From Candidatus Latescibacterota bacterium (lineage in GTDB: Bacteria > Latescibacterota > UBA2968 > UBA8231), in NCBI GenBank assembly GCA_003529325.1, contig DPVW01000372.1:1-5040 (forward strand): a stretch of DNA of 5,040 bases. The letters are read 5' to 3'. Below the pieces are notes generated by a model, which was not told where the DNA came from, did not search any database, and saw only the letters and a list, made by a program, of their open reading frames with translations. The translations under genes and the position numbers were made by a program. Below are positions 1-5,040 of the stretch, piece by piece (position 1 is the stretch's first letter; every line of letters begins with the position of its first letter).

Positions 1-1190
1 ATTTCGCCGAACTCGCACGCGAGTGCTCCATCGCTCCGGACGCCGACGAGGGCGGCTTTCTCGGTCAGTATTTCGGCCCCAGCGATGCCGTCGCGGAACT
101 TGTTATTGCCGCCCACGGTCTGCCCGTAGGCGACTTTACCCATACTCCGGTACGCACGCGAGACGGGTATGAGGTGATCAAGGTCCTCGATGCCACCCCG
201 GTGGCCCTTGTCGATGTGAAGGCCAAGCTGCATCGCGGTATCTACCTTGCCAAATTCGTCGATGAACGGCGTCAGTACGTTGCCGCCTTACAGCAGAAAT
301 TCGACGTTGCATTCCCCGCCGCCGGCATCGATGCCCTCGTCGAAGCAGCGACGGCCCACAAGGAAGCCGAAGGAGAGACCGCCGCCCTTGCGGCAATCAC
401 CTTCGGTGGCGACCACGTACTCACCGTCGCCGATGTACAGCGTTTCATCGTCGACAATGCACGCCTGAAGGGCGACCCCAACAGCACCGGCGTAATCGAG
501 ATTCTGACATCGCGTGTGTTGTCTGATAGCCTTCTCGTGCTCGAAGCGCAGAGCGTAGGATTGGACACAGCCGCAGAATACACGGAGTACCGGGACGGTC
601 TCTATCGACGCATGATCGTCACCTTCCTGCGTAAGCGGAAGGTACTTGAGCAGATCAACGTCTCTGAACAGGATGTGAGACAGGCGTACGAGGACGGCAA
701 AGAGACCTTCAAGAAGGCCGATCAGATGAATGCCCGCGAGATCCTCGTGGCAACCCGCTCCGAGGCCGACGCCGTCGTCAAGAGGCTGGGTCAGGGTGAA
801 GATGCCACTGCTCTGGTCGCTGCACTCAGCCTGCGCCCTGGCGCAGAACGATCCGAGGGCCACGTCCACATCGGCGCCAACGATGCGGACCGTTGGGGTG
901 GACACTTTGACACCGTGTGGAGCGCCACACAAGGCACCACAGTCGGCCCCCTTGAGACACCCGATGGGTTCGTCGTGCTGTTCATCGAGGCCGTGCAGAA
1001 AGACCAGTTGCGCTCCTACGAAGACATGCGTCTAGGACTTACTCACCGCCTCAAATTGTCACGCCAATACGCGGCATTTGAGGTATACATCGAAGAGTTG
1101 CGCCAACGCTACGCAGAGCGCGTCATCTGGCACGATGACAATATTCAAACCCTCGCCGAACGGCCGCCCTGGGCCGAGGCCACAGAGTAA
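1..1190 (+). CDS. SurA/PpiC-like parvulin-type peptidyl-prolyl isomerase or periplasmic chaperone, 5'-partial
   Basis: The reading frame is open from the left edge (first whole codon at 3-5) to TAA at 1188-1190, giving 395 visible residues; the start is outside the window. A GTG at 174 lies inside the first domain and is not the real start. Visible residues 1-65 are the C-terminal half of a parvulin domain (FAELA at the edge, then GGFLG, then RTRDGYEVIKV). Residues 134-235 form a helical SurA_N-like segment (GGDHVLTVADVQRFI, later EQDVRQAYED). Residues 238-329 are a second, diverged parvulin domain (AREILV, then LETPDGFVVLF), followed by a helical tail ending near ERVIWHDDNIQTL. Two parvulin domains plus a helical module resemble SurA, PpiD or PrsA, which assist folding of exported and outer-membrane proteins. 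Histidines usual in active parvulins are replaced by E57, E246 and V324, so chaperone activity may outweigh isomerase activity. Family assignment is strong; the exact subfamily and the N-terminal signal are not visible. Confidence 0.92.
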   Translation, partial: FAELARECSIAPDADEGGFLGQYFGPSDAVAELVIAAHGLPVGDFTHTPVRTRDGYEVIKVLDATPVALVDVKAKLHRGIYLAKFVDERRQYVAALQQKFDVAFPAAGIDALVEAATAHKEAEGETAALAAITFGGDHVLTVADVQRFIVDNARLKGDPNSTGVIEILTSRVLSDSLLVLEAQSVGLDTAAEYTEYRDGLYRRMIVTFLRKRKVLEQINVSEQDVRQAYEDGKETFKKADQMNAREILVATRSEADAVVKRLGQGEDATALVAALSLRPGAERSEGHVHIGANDADRWGGHFDTVWSATQGTTVGPLETPDGFVVLFIEAVQKDQLRSYEDMRLGLTHRLKLSRQYAAFEVYIEELRQRYAERVIWHDDNIQTLAERPPWAEATE

Positions 1191-1192
1191 CC

Positions 1193-2758
1193 TTACGGCG
1201 TCACCCCGGATGAGTAGGGTTCGCTCGAGGTCGCTCCAGCCACGGCGTCGGAGACGACGACCTCCGGGTCGAGCAGGACCTGGGTCACCTTGTCAGGCGA
1301 CGTAATCGCCCGTGCCAGCGCCCGCTCGCTGACCTCGACACGCCCATTGACGAGGACGGGCACGTTGACGGTCTGAATAAAACTGTCGTAGAAGCTGGGG
1401 TCCTCTTGTGGTAGCAGGAGAGGACGGTGGAAACGCCCCGCCTCATCGACATAGGTCAGATACGGCCGTGCGAACAAGCCATCCCGCCGCTTGCTGCTGA
1501 AAACCAGCCAGCGACTGTTGCTCGACCACGAGTGCCACGAGTCAGCCGCTTCGTCGCTGTTGATCTCGAGGCGTCGATACCCCCCCTGCTGCAGGTCCAC
1601 CACATACAGATCGCTGCTGGCCAGAAAAATCGGGAAGTTCCCGTGATCCGCCATCGTGCAGACCAGGTAGCGACCATCTGGAGACACCTTCGGCTGCAGG
1701 ATGCTCATCCCGGCTTCCGCTGCGGAGACGACGGTCTCCAACTCCCCCCACGCACCGCTGTCCACATCGTAACCGATCCGCATCAGGTCGTAACGAACCC
1801 CCGCATACTCCTCGATGGGGGTCACCTTGGTGCTGCTGAAATACAGATGGCGGCCATCGGCAGACCATTCCGGCCAGGTCTCGGCGTATTCCTCACTCGC
1901 AATAGCGGGCGTCGTGGTTACCATATTTTCGTCGAGGGAGTACACGACGAGTTCCGACGTCGCGTCGAAGACCTCCCTGGTTTCAGCCTTGGGATCGGTA
2001 TGAAAAAACAAGGTCGCGTTGTTCAGCGAAAAACAGATGTGCTTCCCGGCTGGATGCCACGTGGCATATGTAGCCGGTGAGTAGTGGAAATCGGTGCGCG
2101 TGTCGATCGTCTCCACCACGCCGCCACGGGCGACGAGAATCGGCGATCCCGAACCGTTGCGCGTCTCCAGCAACATCGGATCGGGCTTATTTTGATTGAA
2201 GGTATGACAGTTGACGCAGGCATTCTCAGCATGGCGATTCTCGAGGATCGGCGTCTCCTCGAAACTACTCAGATCGCGCTGATAGATCCCCATGTGTTTG
2301 TACTTGTTGTACAGCGGTTTCAGCAACCGATAGACGAGATGACTGTCGATGCTGTCGCGGGCGACACGATTCGTGATCGGCTCAAACCGCTGCCACAATC
2401 CGTCGGCATCACGCGTCCGTATCACGAACTCGATCTGCTCCCCGACGTGCTCTGCCAACAGCCGACGCCAGGCTGACGGCGGGATACGGATATCCGGTGT
2501 ATCCGAAGTGATCTCGATAGATTCGTCGGCCCCCATGCCCCGGATATCGACGTGATATTCGGTACCCGGCTCGCGCACAAGGAAGTTGAGCGGCGCCAGA
2601 TTCGGTGGAATCACGACATCGGTATAGTCCGGGTCGATGCGTGGCGGACGTGAGAGTCGCTGCCCTTCAGAATCTGGCGAGTCGATGCCGAAGGTGACAC
2701 CGATAGCGACGGCGAGTATTGCCAGCGTGGCTACGAGGGCGACGGGTCGTAGCATCAT
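1193..2758 (-). CDS. Exported monohaem c-type cytochrome/TolB-like PD40 beta-propeller protein
   Basis: 521 residues, ATG at 2758-2756 (a second ATG follows directly), stop TAA at 1195-1193. Residues 5-24 are a single hydrophobic stretch suited to a signal peptide or membrane anchor, so the rest should lie in the periplasm. Residues 45-130 look beta-rich (YTDVVIPPNLAPLNFLV). A conserved-looking segment MGIYQRDLSSFEE (156-168) precedes one haem-attachment motif, C181-V-N-C184-H185. Residues 231-427 carry about four PD40/WD40-like repeats: YATWHPAGKHICFS, WPEWSADGRHLYFS, QPKVSPDGRYLVC and DSWHSWSSNSRWLVFS. From memory, this order matches TolB-like proteins of Bacteroidota often labelled cytochrome c biosynthesis protein; that label is doubtful, since the motif suggests it carries haem rather than making it. 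It is the second gene of a coupled pair. The axial haem ligand is unknown (M195, H225, H235 and H240 are candidates). Redox or sensory role is inference. Confidence 0.88.
   Translation of the reverse strand: MMLRPVALVATLAILAVAIGVTFGIDSPDSEGQRLSRPPRIDPDYTDVVIPPNLAPLNFLVREPGTEYHVDIRGMGADESIEITSDTPDIRIPPSAWRRLLAEHVGEQIEFVIRTRDADGLWQRFEPITNRVARDSIDSHLVYRLLKPLYNKYKHMGIYQRDLSSFEETPILENRHAENACVNCHTFNQNKPDPMLLETRNGSGSPILVARGGVVETIDTRTDFHYSPATYATWHPAGKHICFSLNNATLFFHTDPKAETREVFDATSELVVYSLDENMVTTTPAIASEEYAETWPEWSADGRHLYFSSTKVTPIEEYAGVRYDLMRIGYDVDSGAWGELETVVSAAEAGMSILQPKVSPDGRYLVCTMADHGNFPIFLASSDLYVVDLQQGGYRRLEINSDEAADSWHSWSSNSRWLVFSSKRRDGLFARPYLTYVDEAGRFHRPLLLPQEDPSFYDSFIQTVNVPVLVNGRVEVSERALARAITSPDKVTQVLLDPEVVVSDAVAGATSSEPYSSGVTP
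2204..2218 (-). other. CXXCH covalent haem c attachment motif within the PD40 protein
   Basis: Read on the minus strand, codons TGC-GTC-AAC-TGT-CAT encode C-V-N-C-H (residues 181-185). This is the standard covalent haem c motif, with the histidine as proximal ligand. It is the only CXXCH in the protein and lies between the N-terminal beta-rich region and the propeller. Use of the site requires export and a cytochrome c maturation system, neither of which is visible here. Confidence 0.75.
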
Positions 2759-2760
2759 TA
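2756..2760 (-). promoter_or_regulatory. TAATG stop-start overlap, probable translational coupling
   Basis: The TAA stop of the upstream membrane-protein gene (2760-2758) shares one base with the ATG of the haem-propeller gene (2758-2756). The 20 bases before this ATG on the minus strand contain no convincing purine-rich Shine-Dalgarno site. Reinitiation by ribosomes finishing the upstream gene is therefore the simplest reading. It implies the two proteins are made together, probably in related amounts. Confidence 0.7.
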
Positions 2761-4674
2761 TTGTATCGTCGGTGTCGCCCGGCTGACGATTGGGACACCG
2801 GTCTCAGCGCCGCGATAGAGGTAATAATACCAGAACGTGTCCCGGTGTCCTATGGCAAGATCCTGCCGGGCGGCAACCCGATCGCCGCTGTGGGCCGCCA
2901 GCAGTTGGCTGAATTCGGAGTATCGTTTCTGCGTTGAGTTGCTGACTCGTCGCCCAGCCAGAGGCAGTGCGGGCATGGACCCCGTCTGCAGCCGCACCCG
3001 GGTCGCCCACAACATCACCGCCTCTTCATAGAGACGCGGGATGGTCATGTCGGGGAAAGCTTTGGGGAAAGTGGCGAGACGATGAATGTTCTGCACGATC
3101 TTGTCAGCTTGTGCCGTCTGCAGATAGTGACCCATCAACTGATCGAAGGCGAGCAGATTCGTCGGGTTGTGGTCCAGCAGTTGCCGCATGATATCCTCCG
3201 GCGCAAAAAAACCGGGGTAGTCGACATTGACCATCACCTCCCGGACGCGCCGGATCTGGGCGTTACCCTCTTGTCGTGGATCGATCTCCAGGGCGAGGAG
3301 GTATTGTTCGGCCCAGAGGCGGTCCAGTGGGGAGCGGACGAGCAGACCCAGATAGACTTTGGCCGCCGCGGGACGCTCTTTGAGCACATTAATCGTCACC
3401 AGGCGACGGAGGATCGACGGTCGATCTCCCAACACCTCAAGCGCCTCTTGTAACATGTGCTCCGCTTTGTTGACATACCCCAGATCCAGCAGATTGTCGC
3501 CAAGCGCAAGCAGGCGGGATGGCGCCTCTGGAGAGGGCAGAAAGATCGCCGAGTTCTGCAGATGGGGATGGGTGAACAGCTCTTTTGACAGGCGACCTGA
3601 GTGACAGAGTGCGAGTTGCACGTTGTACACCGTGAGTACATCATAGGCGGTGAGCTCAGGCACCCGGGCCAATACGTCGCTCCAGTTCTGGAGACGCGCC
3701 TGGCGGTCGATCTGCAGCATGGTCCGGTGGTTGATGTCGAATGTACCATGGATCAACAGCCCACCCAACAACAGCAACGTCAACTCGCCCGCTAGCCGAT
3801 AGCGGGGACGGATGTGTTCCATGATGGGCGGAGCATACCTTACAAGAAGGGTGCTGATTGGCACGAAGGCGTAGAGCAGTATGGCGACAACACCAACACG
3901 CGGGGCACCAAGTTGGTAGGCACCATCCAGCGGCAGCAACTGCAGATAGGCGTTGGTCAACGTCCCGGGGTAAATGGTCAACGAGGCGAGCCAGGGAAGC
4001 CCACCACCGAAGCCGATCCACGCAAGGCTGGTGACATAACGACGATCTGAAAGTTCGCGAATGCCGCACAACAAAGCGAAGAGCAGCCAGCCTCCACCAG
4101 CACTCCAGTAGACGAGAGGCGAGGCCAACACAGCGAACAGTGCGCGATGGACCCCGTGTTGCAGGCGTGTCGAAAATGCCGCCAACGCCAGCGCCACGAA
4201 CAGCGACAGATCGAAAGCCAGGTCGTAGCGATAGCGGTTGTGCAGCACCAGGAGCAGAACGACTGGCACCAGAGCGACAATATCGGAACGTCGCCCGGTG
4301 ACGCCACGCACAAACTCACGAGAGCTCAGGCCGATCCCTGCCACGACCAGCGTGATGAGCAAAGCGCCCAGCCAGCCGAACGTATAGGATTGTGCCGCCA
4401 GTCGGGCGACATACTCGCTCAAGCCACCTGGAATCTGAAAGAAACCTTCGAAGAAGGACCAGCCACGAAAGAACACCGGCTCCTGAACATGGTAGATCAG
4501 ATTCGGCTTGATTCGCAGCCAGACATACAGATAGCAGAGGCAGAAGTAAGCGGCGCCTCGGGGGGACCCAAGTCCCCCGAGACCAGGCCAGTGCCGCATT
4601 TTGTTCGCTTTCTTGCGTTTGACGATCGGAATCTCGCACCCTCGCGAGTATCTGCGTATTTTACGCTTGCCCAT
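2758..4674 (-). CDS. Polytopic membrane protein with C-terminal TPR-like region, DUF6057-like
   Basis: Start chosen at ATG 4674-4672 (638 residues) because AGGA lies 4 bases upstream; an in-frame TTG at 4686 would add four residues with poorer support. Stop TAA at 2760-2758. A very basic N-terminus (GKRKIRRYSRG, IVKRKK) precedes hydrophobic segments near residues 41-55, 99-116, 132-144, 150-167, 179-205 (perhaps two), 217-234, 260-278 and 297-310, giving 8-9 membrane spans. Residues from about 317 onward are soluble and helical, with TPR-like pairs such as LLALGDNLLDLGYVNKAEHMLQ (in two parts: LLALGDNLLDLG, then YVNKAEHMLQEAL). Marks recalled from DUF6057 proteins are LRIKPNLIYHVQ, FFQIPGGLSEYVA, NPTNLLAFDQLMGHYL, PRLYEEAVMLW and DTFWYYYLYR. 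Family function is unknown. Coupling to the downstream haem-propeller gene suggests a shared envelope complex. No enzyme motif was recognised. Confidence 0.88.
   Translation of the reverse strand: MGKRKIRRYSRGCEIPIVKRKKANKMRHWPGLGGLGSPRGAAYFCLCYLYVWLRIKPNLIYHVQEPVFFRGWSFFEGFFQIPGGLSEYVARLAAQSYTFGWLGALLITLVVAGIGLSSREFVRGVTGRRSDIVALVPVVLLLVLHNRYRYDLAFDLSLFVALALAAFSTRLQHGVHRALFAVLASPLVYWSAGGGWLLFALLCGIRELSDRRYVTSLAWIGFGGGLPWLASLTIYPGTLTNAYLQLLPLDGAYQLGAPRVGVVAILLYAFVPISTLLVRYAPPIMEHIRPRYRLAGELTLLLLGGLLIHGTFDINHRTMLQIDRQARLQNWSDVLARVPELTAYDVLTVYNVQLALCHSGRLSKELFTHPHLQNSAIFLPSPEAPSRLLALGDNLLDLGYVNKAEHMLQEALEVLGDRPSILRRLVTINVLKERPAAAKVYLGLLVRSPLDRLWAEQYLLALEIDPRQEGNAQIRRVREVMVNVDYPGFFAPEDIMRQLLDHNPTNLLAFDQLMGHYLQTAQADKIVQNIHRLATFPKAFPDMTIPRLYEEAVMLWATRVRLQTGSMPALPLAGRRVSNSTQKRYSEFSQLLAAHSGDRVAARQDLAIGHRDTFWYYYLYRGAETGVPIVSRATPTIQ
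4557..4581 (-). repeat. GC-rich inverted repeat (hairpin) early in the membrane-protein gene
   Basis: The arms at 4557-4567 and 4572-4581 pair as ten base pairs, seven perfect (4561-4567 with 4572-4578) plus three more after one bulged base at 4560, around a four-base loop. In the mRNA it starts about 94 bases after the chosen start codon and encodes part of a Gly/Leu/Ser/Pro segment. No T-run follows on either strand, so it is not a normal intrinsic terminator. It may slow ribosomes or be a by-product of GC-rich glycine and proline codons. Confidence 0.5.
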
Positions 4675-4678
4675 CTCA

Positions 4679-4682
4679 TCCT
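4679..4682 (-). promoter_or_regulatory. Ribosome binding site AGGA for the DUF6057-like gene
   Basis: On the minus strand AGGA at 4682-4679 is followed by four bases and then ATG at 4674-4672. This supports the ATG over the in-frame TTG at 4686, before which only a directly abutting GAGAG and a distant G-run (about 12 bases away) are present. The spacing is slightly short, so the call is moderate. Confidence 0.5.
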
Positions 4683-4720
4683 GCAACTCTCAAAGACACC
4701 CCCTTTTACGCATTTTCTAC

Positions 4721-4724
4721 GGAG
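4721..4724 (+). promoter_or_regulatory. Possible ribosome binding site GGAG for the FG-GAP gene
   Basis: GGAG lies four bases before an in-frame GTG at 4729 and supports that codon as start. A weaker GGTGG at 4728-4732 sits eight bases before the in-frame ATG at 4741, so the two starts cannot be separated with confidence. Confidence 0.35.
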
Positions 4725-4728
4725 CCTG

Positions 4729-5040
4729 GTGGCTGGTTGCATGCCGTTACTGCTGACCGGCGCCGTGGCACAGCCGCTGTTCGATGACGCGGCAACGTTG
4801 GTGCCACCCCTTGACGGTGTACGCACAATCGCCGTCGGCGATGTCGACAACGACGGTTGGCCCGATCTGTTCACTACCAGTCACACCGACGGGGGAACGC
4901 TGCTGTTGAACGAAGGCGGCGCCAGATGGACAGATCGCAGTCGCAGGATGCCGGCAAACCTCTCCCAAGCGATAGGGGCTGTTTTCGGCGACATGGATGA
5001 TGATGGCGATCTCGACCTGCTGCTGGCGCAGGTCAGTCGC
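4729..5040 (+). CDS. FG-GAP/VCBS repeat beta-propeller protein, exported, 3'-partial
   Basis: An open frame runs to the right edge without a stop. It shows two integrin-like FG-GAP units with calcium-binding loops: AVGDVDNDGWPDLF (loop codons 4840-4866) and VFGDMDDDGDLDLLL (4990-5016). LLLNEGGARWTD between them is the usual linking strand. Such propellers are mostly secreted or surface proteins and bind partners or ligands. The start is uncertain. GTG 4729 has GGAG upstream; ATG 4741 is the first ATG. The frame stays open upstream, and translation from about 4681 would give a much better signal peptide (SKTPPFTHFLRSLVAGC, then MPLLLTGAVA, with cleavage before QPLF), but that needs a CTG start. 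VAGC also resembles a lipobox but lacks a long hydrophobic stretch before it. Family assignment is strong; the full length and role (for example CRTAC1/UnbV-like) cannot be judged. Confidence 0.85.
   Translation, partial: MAGCMPLLLTGAVAQPLFDDAATLVPPLDGVRTIAVGDVDNDGWPDLFTTSHTDGGTLLLNEGGARWTDRSRRMPANLSQAIGAVFGDMDDDGDLDLLLAQVSR

Larger units (their letters stand above)
4675..4728. promoter_or_regulatory. Divergent intergenic region between the membrane-protein operon and the FG-GAP gene
   Basis: About 54 bases separate the two divergent starts, so promoters for both directions must overlap here or reach into coding sequence. No clear -35/-10 pair could be assigned on either strand. An 8-base direct repeat TTTTACGC occurs at 4659-4666 and 4704-4711; the first copy is also half of a short palindrome GCGTA-TTT-TACGC at 4654-4666. 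These could be regulator sites, but matches this short can arise by chance. Shared control of the two transcription units is inferred only from the layout. Confidence 0.35.

Noticed and set aside
288..932. Open frame of 214 codons on the minus strand, antisense to the isomerase gene
   Set aside because: No domain or start signal is recognisable and the plus-strand frame is clearly a parvulin protein.
1258..1271. Short inverted repeat CGACC-TCCG-GGTCG as a terminator for the isomerase gene
   Set aside because: The stem is only five base pairs, there is no T-run, and it lies well inside the opposite coding sequence.
1427..2080. Open frame of 217 codons on the plus strand, antisense to the haem-propeller gene
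   Set aside because: Its translation shows no recognisable domain and is rich in Arg/Pro/His as expected of an antisense shadow in GC-rich DNA, whereas the minus-strand frame has a signal segment, a CXXCH motif and propeller repeats.
3758..3788. CAACA-rich stretch that looks like a simple repeat
   Set aside because: On the minus strand it encodes a leucine-rich membrane segment; the repetition follows from leucine and glycine codons.
4561..4578. GC-rich palindrome as an intrinsic terminator
   Set aside because: No T-run follows on either strand and it lies within the coding sequence near the gene start; kept only as a possible mRNA hairpin.
4591..4740. Upstream GTG at 4591 as start of the FG-GAP gene
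   Set aside because: It would overlap the opposite gene by over 80 bases and place the signal-like hydrophobic stretch about 45 residues from the N-terminus, with little ribosome-site support.
1..5040. CRISPR arrays, tRNA or rRNA genes, insertion sequences
   Set aside because: No regularly spaced repeats, no cloverleaf or rRNA-like sequence, and no transposase-like frame or terminal inverted repeats were seen on either strand.

Overview
The window is a gene-dense stretch of bacterial DNA with a moderately high GC content. It has four protein-coding genes, no RNA gene and no mobile element. The proteins are those of a Gram-negative (diderm) cell: a SurA/PpiC-type periplasmic folding factor, an exported c-type haem protein with a TolB-like propeller, a polytopic membrane protein with a helical repeat tail, and the start of an exported FG-GAP/VCBS propeller. 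From memory, the two middle proteins most resemble families common in Bacteroidota (a TolB-like 'cytochrome c biosynthesis' family and DUF6057). The GC-rich coding and the FG-GAP neighbour would also suit another FCB- or PVC-type lineage or an uncultured phylum. The lineage cannot be fixed from this sequence alone.

Layout: bases 1-1190 (+) hold the 3' part of a parvulin-type peptidyl-prolyl isomerase/chaperone gene whose start lies outside the window. Bases 1193-2758 (-) encode a 521-residue N-terminally anchored protein with one CXXCH haem motif and about four PD40-type propeller repeats. Bases 2758-4674 (-) encode a protein of about 638 residues with 8-9 membrane segments and a C-terminal TPR-like region. 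Bases from about 4729 to the right edge (+) are the 5' end of an FG-GAP/VCBS repeat protein.

The two minus-strand genes form a tight operon, membrane protein first and haem-propeller protein second. They overlap by one base in a TAATG junction with no good Shine-Dalgarno site of its own, which suggests translational coupling. The operon converges on the isomerase gene with only 2 bp between stop codons, and diverges from the FG-GAP gene across about 54 bp. The most interesting candidate for an undescribed system is this membrane-TPR plus haem-propeller pair, possibly with the divergent FG-GAP protein. The architecture points to a cell-envelope complex exposed to the periplasm, but no substrate or reaction can be read from the sequence. 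There is no gene-free stretch longer than about 54 bp.
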